A stretch of 7,373 bases of DNA, from NCBI GenBank assembly GCA_014804385.1, contig JAAUZW010000038.1:2349-9721 (forward strand), in the 5' to 3' direction. Under the pieces are notes generated by a model. The model was not told the origin of the DNA. It searched no databases and worked only from the letters and a program-made list of their open reading frames with translations. Made by a program: the position numbers and the translations under genes. Below are positions 1 through 6,127 of the stretch, one piece after another. Source of the DNA: Lachnospiraceae bacterium. Lineage in GTDB: Bacteria > Bacillota > Clostridia > Lachnospirales > Lachnospiraceae. Every line of letters begins with the position of its first letter. The stretch's first letter is position 1.

Positions 1-2
1 GC

Positions 3-50
3 AGTGATGGCGTGAGGAGGTTCCCGTTTATGAACGCCGACTGCCGTTAG
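3..50 (+). CDS. Possible 3' end of an upstream gene (partial)
   Basis: One + strand frame is open from base 3 to a TAG at 48-50 and reads SDGVRRFPFMNADCR. The other two forward frames stop almost at once. The next gene is on the same strand and has its own promoter just after this stop, so the piece would fit as the C-terminus of an upstream gene. Fifteen codons are too few to identify a family, and an open stretch this short is common by chance. I do not recognise the product. Confidence 0.35.
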   Translation, partial: SDGVRRFPFMNADCR

Positions 51-64
51 CGTATAAAAAAAGG

Positions 65-93
65 ATGACTGAAAGGGAATAGTTTGATATAAT
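65..93 (+). promoter_or_regulatory. Sigma-A-type promoter with extended -10
   Basis: A perfect TATAAT is at 88-93, preceded by TG at 85-86, the extended -10 arrangement. Exactly 17 bases upstream is ATGACT at 65-70, which matches the TTGACA -35 box at four positions. Transcription should start near base 100, giving a leader of about 78 bases before the GH18 start codon. It probably drives the five-gene + strand unit. Predicted from the sequence only. Confidence 0.7.
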
Positions 94-94
94 C

Positions 95-152
95 GTAGTA
101 AACGCGGCGGGCAGGGGAGGGAAAACTTCCCTGCTTGGTCGACGTTTACTAC
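95..152 (+). promoter_or_regulatory. Nested inverted repeat in leader of the GH18 gene
   Basis: GTAGTAAACG at 95-104 is repeated as its exact reverse complement at 143-152. Inside lies a second hairpin: GCAGGGGAG (111-119) pairs with CTTCCCTGC (126-134), with one G-T wobble, around the loop GGAAAA. The outer arm begins two bases after the -10 box and spans the expected transcription start. It could therefore be a DNA operator, or the 5' end of the mRNA could be closed in a stem. No T-run follows, so it is not an ordinary terminator. It matches no riboswitch class that I recognise. Confidence 0.55.
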
Positions 153-177
153 AGACGGTCAAAAAGGAGCTGGACAA

Positions 178-1887
178 ATGAAAAAAGTGATTCCGGTGAT
201 AGTCGCGGTCGTCCTTATTATATTGATCGCGGCAGCAGGATTTGGAGTGAAGATATTGGAAAAATATTCCTATTCTAAGGAAAGAGCAGACCTGACGGCG
301 TATTTTGGCATCGAGGGGAGTGATGACGTACCGATTATCCTCCAAGATGAGCAGATAGAAGAGCACGCAAAGGTTTGGGATAGCGTGTGTTATTTTGATA
401 TGGCTACAGTGCATAAGTATTTCAATGACAGATTTTATGAGGATAAGGCGGCGGGGAATCTTCTTTATACAATGCCGGAGGCAATTTATGCCAATGAGAT
501 CGGCACGGGAAATATTGTTATTTTAGATGCGGATTTTGCGGAATCCTCCGACGGGCGTGATTACACGATTTCCCGTTATGAGGGCGAGACGCTCTATATT
601 GCGGCGGACTATGTGAAGGAGTTTGCCAATTTTTCCTATGAATTTTTCGCAGAGCCGAATCACATGCAGATCTACACAGAGTGGAACGAGCGGCAGGTCG
701 CACCCATCACCAAGGACACGCAGGTGCGCTATCAGGGCGGCATCAAGAGCGATATTCTGACGGATGTGTCGGAGGGTGACGAGGTCATCGTGCTGGAGGA
801 GATGGAAAACTGGACGAAGGTTAAGACGCAGGACTCCTATATCGGTTATGTGGAGAATAAGCGGCTGGGAGAGAAAAGCACGCAGACGCCCACGCCGGTG
901 ACAGACTATGCGGAGCCGGTGTATGCGGCGAATACCCGTGATCATAAGATCAATCTGGGCTGGCATGTGGTGGCCGGTGTGGACGGGAATGATACATTCG
1001 GTTCTGTCATGGCGCAGACCAAGGGGATCAATGTGATCTCGCCTACCTGGTTTACCCTGGTGGGCAATGAAGGAGAGTTTTCCAGCTTTGCGACCCAGTC
1101 CTATGTGGACAAGGCTCATGAGATGGGGCTGGAAGTGTGGGCTCTGGTGGGTAATACGGAGAGTGTGGACGTGGATCTCTATGAGGTGCTGGCAAACACG
1201 GAAAACAGACGGCGGCTGATCCGGGGTCTGGTGGACGTGGCGCAGGCATACGGACTGGACGGTCTGAATATAGATATTGAAAACTTAAGTCTGGATGCGG
1301 GGGAGCCTTTCATTCAGTTTATCAGAGAACTGTCTCTTCCCTGCAGAAAGTACGGCATCGTACTCTCGGTGGACAACTATGTGCCCATGAACCACACGGA
1401 TCATTACAACAGAGCCGAGCAGGGCGTGGTGGCGGACTATGTGATCATCATGGGGTACGACGAGCATTATAAGGGCAGCGACGAGGCAGGTTCTGTGGCC
1501 TCTATTGATTTTGTGGAGAAGGGCATTGCCAACACGGTGGCGGAGGTGCCGGCCGAGAAGGTCATCAATGCGATTCCTTTTTATACCAGGATCTGGGAGA
1601 CGAAAGGCACTGACGTAAGCAGTCAGGCGGTTGGGATGGAGATGGCGGCGGAATATGTAACGGCGCACAATATTGTGACCCGCTGGGATGAGGAGACCTG
1701 CCAGAATTACGGGGAATACCAGTCTGGGGAGAGTTTCTGTCAGGTATGGCTGGAGGATGCCGAATCCATCAAGGTCAAATTGAATATCATGGAAAAGTAC
1801 GGAATCGCCGGTGTGGCGGCCTGGCGGCTTGGTTTTGAGACGGCGGACGTCTGGGATGTGATCGAAGAATATATGAATCAGCCCTGA
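178..1887 (+). CDS. Membrane-anchored SH3 / glycosyl hydrolase family 18 protein
   Basis: Predicted cell-surface enzyme of 569 residues acting on peptidoglycan or another N-acetylglucosamine glycan. Residues 4-24 form one hydrophobic segment after MKK, a signal anchor with no clear cleavage site. Residues about 50-168 resemble the copper-amine-oxidase N-terminal-like domain found on clostridial wall proteins. Residues about 172-230 look like a bacterial SH3 domain (YIGYVENKRL near its end), followed by a TQTPTP linker. The GH18 barrel covers about 255-567. It carries DGLNIDIE at 361-368, the family's DxxDxDxE signature with Asn at one Asp position, as in YaaH/YdhD-type spore hydrolases. E368 is the expected proton donor and D366 its helper. 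MGYDEHY and AIPFYTR are later barrel-strand motifs. The start is supported by AAGGAG at 164-169, eight bases upstream. It is the first gene after the promoter. The family is clear; the exact substrate, and whether it acts in spores or growing cells, are not. Confidence 0.9.
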   Translation: MKKVIPVIVAVVLIILIAAAGFGVKILEKYSYSKERADLTAYFGIEGSDDVPIILQDEQIEEHAKVWDSVCYFDMATVHKYFNDRFYEDKAAGNLLYTMPEAIYANEIGTGNIVILDADFAESSDGRDYTISRYEGETLYIAADYVKEFANFSYEFFAEPNHMQIYTEWNERQVAPITKDTQVRYQGGIKSDILTDVSEGDEVIVLEEMENWTKVKTQDSYIGYVENKRLGEKSTQTPTPVTDYAEPVYAANTRDHKINLGWHVVAGVDGNDTFGSVMAQTKGINVISPTWFTLVGNEGEFSSFATQSYVDKAHEMGLEVWALVGNTESVDVDLYEVLANTENRRRLIRGLVDVAQAYGLDGLNIDIENLSLDAGEPFIQFIRELSLPCRKYGIVLSVDNYVPMNHTDHYNRAEQGVVADYVIIMGYDEHYKGSDEAGSVASIDFVEKGIANTVAEVPAEKVINAIPFYTRIWETKGTDVSSQAVGMEMAAEYVTAHNIVTRWDEETCQNYGEYQSGESFCQVWLEDAESIKVKLNIMEKYGIAGVAAWRLGFETADVWDVIEEYMNQP

Positions 1888-1997
1888 GCCTGATGGGATC
1901 TGCGGCAGGACAGCATTTTTCCTGATCTTTCTTCATATATATGCACAAAAGCAGTCAGGGAATGCCGGGACGGAGAAAGCTCCGGCACAGAGGAAAT
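1888..1997 (+). other. Intergenic spacer with small hairpin before the amidase gene
   Basis: This is the longest gap in the + strand unit (110 bases). It contains a short perfect hairpin, CGGAG-AAAG-CTCCG at 1971-1984, just upstream of the amidase ribosome site. Weaker complementary pentamers, CCTGA at 1921-1925 and TCAGG at 1955-1959, flank it. The T-run at 1916-1920 has no strong stem in front of it, so I call no terminator. No -35/-10 pair stands out. The spacer may simply be an untranslated leader within an operon. Confidence 0.3.
1989..1994 (+). promoter_or_regulatory. Ribosome binding site deciding the amidase start
   Basis: AGAGGA lies three bases before the ATG at 1998. The upstream in-frame ATG at 1941 follows TTCATATAT, with no purine-rich site. 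The spacing to 1998 is on the short side but acceptable, and it places the membrane segment near the N-terminus, as expected for the family. Confidence 0.6.
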
Positions 1998-2729
1998 ATG
2001 AAGAGAGAAGAATCGGGAAATTATGACGGTGTTATCAGATTTGCGCTTTGTTTGCTGTTGGCTGTGGCGGCAGGATATGCCCTGCATGGCGGTGCGCGGC
2101 TGGTGTCTTCCGGCCGGGTCGAGGTAAAGAGGGAGGGGCCGGAACGTCCCTGTGTGGTCATCGACGCCGGACACGGGGGAGCCGATCCCGGTAAAGTGGG
2201 CGTGGATGGCAGCCTGGAAAAGGATCTTAATCTGCAGATTGCGCAAAAGCTTGCACAGTTTCTCACGGCAGCGGATGTGGACGTAGTGCTGACAAGAGAG
2301 TCCGATGCGGGTCTTTACGATGAGAATGTCTCAAATAAGAAAGTACAGGACATGAAAAACCGGGTACAGATCATTGAGGAGAAGGAGCCTGCGCTGACAG
2401 TGAGCATCCATCAGAACAGCTATCATGAGGAGTATGTACATGGCGCACAGGTCTTTTATTATGCGGGAAGCGAGGAGAGCAAGGAGCTTGCGGAGCGTAT
2501 TCAGAAGGAGCTTGCGGAGCAGATCGACCCGGATAATGCCAGGCAGGCCAAGGCAAATGACAGTTATTATCTTTTGAAAAAGACTTCCTCTCCCATTGTG
2601 ATCGTGGAATGTGGTTTTCTTTCTAATTACGAGGAGGCGCAAAAGCTATCCTCAGAGCATTATCAGGAAAAGACGGCATGGGCGATCCATATGGCCGTAA
2701 TGGCTTATCTTTCTGCAAATGACAGATAG
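1998..2729 (+). CDS. cwlD: N-acetylmuramoyl-L-alanine amidase, CwlD-like
   Basis: Zinc amidase of the Amidase_3 family, which cuts the bond between N-acetylmuramic acid and the L-alanine of the stem peptide. In Bacillus and Clostridium, CwlD strips peptides during spore cortex synthesis so that muramic-delta-lactam can form. Counting from the ATG at 1998 the protein has 243 residues, close to the roughly 240 of CwlD. Residues 12-36 contain one hydrophobic segment, a signal anchor. The zinc ligands are visible as H59 (VVIDAGHGG), E74 (SLEKDLN) and H138 (VSIHQNS), and the catalytic glutamate as E204 (IVECGFLSN). GAQVFYY at 149-155 and the single-domain layout without wall-binding repeats favour CwlD over vegetative amidases. 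It follows the GH18 gene on the same strand and is followed 24 bases later by the Sua5-type gene. The amidase call is firm; the CwlD assignment is moderately sure and needs GerS-like partners or phylogeny for support. Confidence 0.88.
   Translation: MKREESGNYDGVIRFALCLLLAVAAGYALHGGARLVSSGRVEVKREGPERPCVVIDAGHGGADPGKVGVDGSLEKDLNLQIAQKLAQFLTAADVDVVLTRESDAGLYDENVSNKKVQDMKNRVQIIEEKEPALTVSIHQNSYHEEYVHGAQVFYYAGSEESKELAERIQKELAEQIDPDNARQAKANDSYYLLKKTSSPIVIVECGFLSNYEEAQKLSSEHYQEKTAWAIHMAVMAYLSANDR
2481..2520 (+). repeat. Short in-frame direct repeat inside the amidase gene
   Basis: The 16-base unit AAGGAGCTTGCGGAGC occurs at 2481-2496 and again at 2505-2520. The period is 24 bases (eight codons), giving KELAE twice in a surface helix. 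The codons are identical in both copies. It may be a small internal duplication, or the outcome of strong codon preference in a Lys/Glu/Leu-rich helix. Confidence 0.6.
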
Positions 2730-2746
2730 ACAGATCGTTTTTATGT

Positions 2747-2753
2747 AAGGTGG
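2747..2753 (+). promoter_or_regulatory. Ribosome site touching the ATG of the Sua5-type gene
   Basis: AAGGTGG ends directly against the ATG at 2754, which is too close for normal initiation. The in-frame GTG at 2760 is spaced six bases from it, the usual optimum. Translation may therefore start at GTG 2760, shortening the protein by two residues. Both starts leave the domain intact. Confidence 0.45.
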
Positions 2754-3809
2754 ATGGCAGTGGTTACCAGGATCGTTACAATAGAACAACAGCATATAGA
2801 TACAGCTGCCATCCGGGAGGCCGGTGAGATCATAAGGGCGGGCGGTCTGGTGGCGTTTCCCACAGAGACGGTATACGGTCTGGGTGGGGATGCGCTGAAT
2901 CCGGAGTCCTCGAAAAAGATCTATGAGGCGAAGGGGAGACCTTCTGATAATCCGTTGATCGTACATATCGCTCGTATAGAGGCCCTGCCCGCCATTGTGC
3001 GGGAGGTGCCGGAGACAGCAAAAAAGCTGGCGGAAGCCTTTTGGCCGGGACCGCTTACCATGATCCTTCCCAAGGCGGAAGCGGTGCCGAAAGAGACGAC
3101 TGGCGGGCTTGATACGGTGGCGGTGCGTATGCCCTCCCACCCCGCAGCGCTTGCCTTTATCGAGGCGGCGGGCGGTTATGTGGCGGCGCCCAGCGCCAAC
3201 CGCTCCGGCAGACCAAGCCCCACTCTTGCCCGATATGTGGCGGAGGATCTGGATGGCAGGGTTGAGATGATCCTGGACGGCGGCGATGTGGAACTGGGAC
3301 TGGAATCTACTATCGTAGATCTGGCGGTGGAGCCGCCCGTGATTCTGCGGCCCGGTTTCGTCACGGAGCAGATGCTTCGCGAGACACTGGGAACGGTGGA
3401 GACGGACGAGACTCTTTTTCGTTCTGACAGCGGACAGGCTCCCAAGGCACCGGGGATGAAATACCGGCACTACGCGCCGAAGGGAGAACTTACCATTGTC
3501 AGAGGAGAGGCGGCAGCAGTGACGGATTATATCAATGGGCAGCTGGCTAGGGGGCATAAGGAAAATAAAAAAACGGGCGTTATTGCAACGGATGAGACGA
3601 TAGGACGTTACGAGTCCCAGGTGCTTCGCAGTGTGGGTAAGCGGAATGACGAGCGCGAAGTAGCACAGCGGCTTTATCGCATTTTGCGGGAGTTTGACGA
3701 TGAGGGCGTGGAGCTGATCTACTCGGAGAGCTTTGATGGAGCTGGTATATCTCAGGCGGTTATGAACCGGCTGCTTAAGGCGGCCGGTCACAGAATAAAG
3801 GAGGTATAA
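2754..3809 (+). CDS. ywlC: L-threonylcarbamoyladenylate synthase, Sua5 type
   Basis: Cytoplasmic enzyme making threonylcarbamoyl-AMP from threonine, bicarbonate and ATP. TsaB/D/E then transfer the group to A37 of ANN-decoding tRNAs to give t6A. At 351 residues it is the long two-domain Sua5 form rather than the short TsaC/YrdC form. The YrdC domain (about 10-205) shows FPTETVYGLG (35-44), KGRPSDNPL (60-68), WPGPLT (97-102), RMPSHP (125-130), APSANRSGRPSPT (145-157) and STIVD (185-189). The interdomain linker carries the typical APGMKYRHYAP (232-242), which closes over the active site. The C-terminal Sua5 domain ends with a GISQAVMNRLLKAAGH stretch. The stop is four bases before the rpiB start, so the two genes are co-translated or at least co-transcribed. 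The start may be ATG 2754 or GTG 2760. I see no damaged motif. ywlC is the Bacillus name; sua5 or tsaC are also used. Confidence 0.96.
   Translation: MAVVTRIVTIEQQHIDTAAIREAGEIIRAGGLVAFPTETVYGLGGDALNPESSKKIYEAKGRPSDNPLIVHIARIEALPAIVREVPETAKKLAEAFWPGPLTMILPKAEAVPKETTGGLDTVAVRMPSHPAALAFIEAAGGYVAAPSANRSGRPSPTLARYVAEDLDGRVEMILDGGDVELGLESTIVDLAVEPPVILRPGFVTEQMLRETLGTVETDETLFRSDSGQAPKAPGMKYRHYAPKGELTIVRGEAAAVTDYINGQLARGHKENKKTGVIATDETIGRYESQVLRSVGKRNDEREVAQRLYRILREFDDEGVELIYSESFDGAGISQAVMNRLLKAAGHRIKEV
3797..3804 (+). promoter_or_regulatory. Ribosome site of rpiB inside the end of the Sua5-type gene
   Basis: AAAGGAGG lies within the last codons of the upstream gene and ends nine bases before the rpiB ATG at 3814. 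Ribosomes finishing the upstream gene would stop right at this site, which suggests translational coupling. Confidence 0.8.
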
Positions 3810-3813
3810 GACT

Positions 3814-4245
3814 ATGATAGCAATCGGAAGTGATCATGGCGGATATGATCTGCGGCAGAAGGTAATGGCGCATTTACAGGAACGGGGTCTGGAATATAAG
3901 GATTTTGGCTGCCCGGATAAAAGCTCCTGCGATTACCCGATCTATGGAGCGGCGGTGGCGAAGGCGGTGGCTTCGGGTGAGTGTGACAGGGGTATTGTCA
4001 TCTGTACTACAGGCATTGGTATTTCCATGACGGCGAACAAGGTGAAGGGAATACGCTGTGCACTCTGCGGAGACCCTGTATCTGCGAGACTTACAAGAGA
4101 GCACAATGACGCAAATGTGCTGGCTATGGGTGCGGCGATCATCGGCGAGGCGGTGGCGCTCAATATCGTGGATATTTTCCTGGATACGCCTTTTTCCCAT
4201 GGGGAGAGGCATCAGAGAAGAGTGGATCTGATCGAGAATTGTTAG
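3814..4245 (+). CDS. rpiB: Ribose-5-phosphate isomerase B
   Basis: Cytoplasmic sugar isomerase (RpiB/LacAB family, 143 residues, the usual length) that interconverts ribose 5-phosphate and ribulose 5-phosphate in the pentose phosphate pathway. The substrate-handling D7-H8 occurs in GSDHGG. The catalytic cysteine is C64 in ICTTGIGIS. H97 sits in HNDANVLAMG, and the phosphate-contacting tail motif ERHQRRV is at 131-137. E. coli RpiB reads ICGTGVGIS around the cysteine, so T65 replaces a glycine here. That should be tolerable, but it is a small departure at the active-site loop. RpiB and the sugar isomerases LacA/LacB or allose-6-phosphate isomerases share this fold. The single-gene context beside Sua5, as in other Firmicutes, favours RpiB. 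Confidence 0.94.
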   Translation: MIAIGSDHGGYDLRQKVMAHLQERGLEYKDFGCPDKSSCDYPIYGAAVAKAVASGECDRGIVICTTGIGISMTANKVKGIRCALCGDPVSARLTREHNDANVLAMGAAIIGEAVALNIVDIFLDTPFSHGERHQRRVDLIENC

Positions 4246-4283
4246 AACGATTTGCGGCGTAAGCCGGCAGCTGAAAGAAAGGC

Positions 4284-5495
4284 ATGGCTGTTATTATGGA
4301 GATGAGACGAAGACTGGCTGCCTGCCTCGGCCTTGTTTTGCTTTGTACTGCGATGCCTCTTTCCGTGCAGGCCACGGAGGAGACCAGACAGAAGATCAAA
4401 GAGGCGGAGGAGCAGAAGGAAGAGACAGAAAATAGGCTCAATGAGGCGGAGGAGAACCTGAAGGGGTTGAACGAACAGCATGACTCTCTGCAGGGAGCGC
4501 TCTCCACGCTGAACACGGAGCTTACACAGGTGAGCAATAACCTGAATGATCTGGAGGAACAGATTGCTGAAAAGGAGGATGAGATTCAGGATCTGGAGGA
4601 AAAGATCGCTCAGGTGGAACAGGAGCTTGCGGAGGCGATCGCGTTGAAGGAGGAGCAGTACGCTACCATGAAGCGGCAGATACAGTTTGCCTACGAGCGC
4701 AGCAGTAATTTGTATCTGGAACTGTTTTTCTCTTCGGGAAGCCTGTCTGATTTTTTGAATAAAAACGAATATATCGAGCAGCTTTCTGCTTATCAGAAAA
4801 GGGTGCTGGATGAATATAAGGCGGCCCAGGCGGCCATGGAACAGAAGCAGACGGAATTGGAGCTTGCCAGGGAGGAGCAGGAAAAGAATAAAGAAGAACT
4901 CTCTGACATAAAGGTGCAGGTAGTGGCTGAGCAGGGCCGTGTGTCCGGGCTTGTCAGCCAGACATCCAATTCCCTGAAAGCTACGGCAAGCCAGATTTCC
5001 GAGACGGAGGCGGCGGCGCTTGCCTATGAGCAGAAGCTGAAGGAGCAGGAGGAAAATCTGACGGCTCTCAGGGCAAAGCTTGCGGAGGAGATCCGAATGT
5101 CGGAATTGGCGGCACAGTCCAGCTGGCGCGATATTTCCGAGGTGAGTTTTGCGGAGAGCGACCGGTATCTGCTTGCAAATCTGATCTATTGTGAGGCGGG
5201 GGCAGAACCCTATAGCGGCCAGGTAGCCGTGGGCTCGGTGGTTATTAACCGGGTGCTGAGTTCAGTCTATCCAGATACTGTAACGGGTGTTATTTACCAA
5301 TCGGGACAGTTTTCACCGGTGGCCAGCGGCAGACTTGCGCTTGCGCTGTCGGAGGGCAGAGCGACCGCCAGCTGTTATCAGGCGGCAGATGAAGTCATGG
5401 GAGGCACCACGAACGTGGGAAACTGCGTCTATTTCAGGACGCCTATAGACGGGATCAATCCGAAATACCGGATCGGTGGACATATCTTTTATTAG
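4284..5495 (+). CDS. Secreted PcsB-like coiled coil fused to SleB-type cell wall hydrolase
   Basis: Exported peptidoglycan hydrolase of 403 residues. A basic MRRR is followed by a hydrophobic core and VQA-TEE, a credible signal peptidase site after residue 30. Residues about 33-270 are a long Glu/Lys/Gln-rich coiled coil. It is interrupted near 141-160 by NLYLELFFSSGSLSDFLNK, the short hydrophobic element typical of PcsB/CwlO/EnvC proteins, whose coiled coils are controlled by the FtsEX transporter. Residues about 293-403 form a SleB (Hydrolase_2) domain with LIYCEAGAEPYSGQVAVGS. E304 is the likely catalytic glutamate of this muramidase or lytic transglycosylase-like family. It ends in GGHIFY right at the C-terminus. 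Starts at 4284, 4296 and 4302 are all in frame; AAAGG at 4278-4282 is close to the first, so the start is uncertain by a few residues. It is probably the last gene of the unit. A role in growth or division fits the coiled coil; a role in germination fits SleB. The sequence does not decide. Confidence 0.9.
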   Translation: MAVIMEMRRRLAACLGLVLLCTAMPLSVQATEETRQKIKEAEEQKEETENRLNEAEENLKGLNEQHDSLQGALSTLNTELTQVSNNLNDLEEQIAEKEDEIQDLEEKIAQVEQELAEAIALKEEQYATMKRQIQFAYERSSNLYLELFFSSGSLSDFLNKNEYIEQLSAYQKRVLDEYKAAQAAMEQKQTELELAREEQEKNKEELSDIKVQVVAEQGRVSGLVSQTSNSLKATASQISETEAAALAYEQKLKEQEENLTALRAKLAEEIRMSELAAQSSWRDISEVSFAESDRYLLANLIYCEAGAEPYSGQVAVGSVVINRVLSSVYPDTVTGVIYQSGQFSPVASGRLALALSEGRATASCYQAADEVMGGTTNVGNCVYFRTPIDGINPKYRIGGHIFY

Positions 5496-5968
5496 GAATA
5501 CATTTCTAACGGCCGCTGCAGGTCATCGAACCCGCCGTCGTAGATGATCTGCAACAGATGATTGAGAGTGAGGAGCGATTTTTTCAGCATTTCATCGCTG
5601 AGAAGGCCGGCATCCCTGGCGGTAGCCAGTTCGTCGATATCGACTACCTTTACAAAGCCGTCGGGGTAGATGATCACATCCGCCAGAAGGTCAGTGATAA
5701 CATAGGTGTCGGTTTTTTCGTCATAGTCGTAATCCACGATATCGCAGTACCAGTATAAAAGACTGCCATCTTCTTTGTAGAAGCGGCTTACTTTAAACCC
5801 CTCCTCCAGATAATAGCAGGAGCATCCGTGATGGATGTCCTTGCGGGGTTTCAGAGTATTCCAGGAGGTCACGATGATCCGGTTGTCCCGGTGGAGCAGT
5901 CTGTCGTCTTTTAAAAGTACACATTCTTCCGGAATCAGCCTCCGGCGATATAAGATTGGATCTGCCAT
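5492..5968 (-). CDS. DUF402 family protein, possible nucleotide phosphatase
   Basis: Cytoplasmic protein of 158 residues with no signal or membrane segment. It shows the DUF402 pattern: LLYWYCDIV (70-78), TDLLADVIIYPDG (92-104) and the acidic VVDIDELA (108-115), then a helical tail. Characterised members of this family (staphylococcal Ntdp and streptomycete FomD) hydrolyse nucleoside di- or triphosphates with divalent metals, and the acidic residues here could serve that purpose. The substrate in this organism cannot be read from sequence. The start is well set: AGGAGGG at 5976-5982 (reverse strand) lies seven bases before the ATG. It is the only - strand gene. It ends convergently against the SleB-type gene with overlapping stop codons and is divergent from the ATP synthase operon. 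Confidence 0.88.
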   Translation of the reverse strand: MADPILYRRRLIPEECVLLKDDRLLHRDNRIIVTSWNTLKPRKDIHHGCSCYYLEEGFKVSRFYKEDGSLLYWYCDIVDYDYDEKTDTYVITDLLADVIIYPDGFVKVVDIDELATARDAGLLSDEMLKKSLLTLNHLLQIIYDGGFDDLQRPLEMYS

Positions 5969-5995
5969 ATAGATACCCTCCTGTTATTACCTATT

Positions 5996-6025
5996 ACCGT
6001 AACACCGATGGCAGGGAAAAGTCAA
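5996..6025 (-). promoter_or_regulatory. Possible promoter of the DUF402 gene
   Basis: On the reverse strand TTGACT (6025-6020) matches the -35 consensus at five positions. TACGGT (6001-5996) follows after 18 bases, with a TG just upstream as in extended -10 promoters. The -10 hexamer itself is weak, matching three of six positions. Transcription would begin near 5989, about 20 bases before the ATG, which still leaves room for the AGGAGGG site. Confidence 0.35.
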
Positions 6026-6050
6026 TCGAAATGTTCGGCAGAACTTTGGC

Positions 6051-6079
6051 TAGACAAAAGTACCCAAAATAGGTATAAT
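6051..6079 (+). promoter_or_regulatory. Sigma-A-type promoter of the ATP synthase operon
   Basis: TAGACA (6051-6056, five of six matches to TTGACA) is followed after exactly 17 bases by a perfect TATAAT (6074-6079). Transcription should start near 6086, about 42 bases before the TTG start of the AtpZ-like gene. It stands back to back with the weaker DUF402 promoter. This is the best promoter in the window. Confidence 0.8.
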
Positions 6080-6113
6080 TTTATTGTTAGGCTCAGGAAA
6101 AATGTGGCGGATC

Positions 6114-6120
6114 GGAAAGG
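6114..6120 (+). promoter_or_regulatory. Ribosome site deciding a TTG start
   Basis: GGAAAGG at 6114-6120 lies seven bases upstream of TTG 6128. An in-frame ATG further upstream at 6008 precedes the promoter and would not be in the main transcript. The later ATG at 6158 has no good site. Confidence 0.7.
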
Positions 6121-6127
6121 CGATATT

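Noticed and set aside
1..53. Pairing GCAGT/ACTGC and GGCGT/ACGCC as a terminator or small RNA
   Set aside because: The stems are short and interrupted, and an A-run rather than a T-run follows, so neither a terminator nor a defined RNA can be supported.
523..1119. 198-codon reverse-strand open frame inside the GH18 gene
   Set aside because: It is antisense to well-defined SH3 and GH18 regions, has no recognisable motif, and has no supporting context.
1941..1997. Upstream in-frame ATG extending the amidase by 19 residues
   Set aside because: No ribosome site precedes 1941, the added residues are basic and unlike the family, and ATG 1998 has AGAGGA just upstream.
2719..2747. ATGACA - 17 bases - TATGTA promoter before the Sua5-type gene
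   Set aside because: The -10 is poor (three of six), and the start would fall on the ATG, giving a leaderless message that wastes the AAGGTGG site.
2652..3791. 379-codon reverse-strand open frame opposite the Sua5-type gene
   Set aside because: It covers the sense gene almost exactly. The sense strand has every YrdC/Sua5 motif, while the reverse product is rich in His/Arg/Cys with no recognisable domain. It reflects codon bias.
5545..5586. ATCTG-CAA-CAGAT hairpin followed later by TTTTTT as a terminator for the SleB-type gene
   Set aside because: The stem is only five pairs and is separated from the T-run by more than 20 bases, so it does not have terminator geometry.
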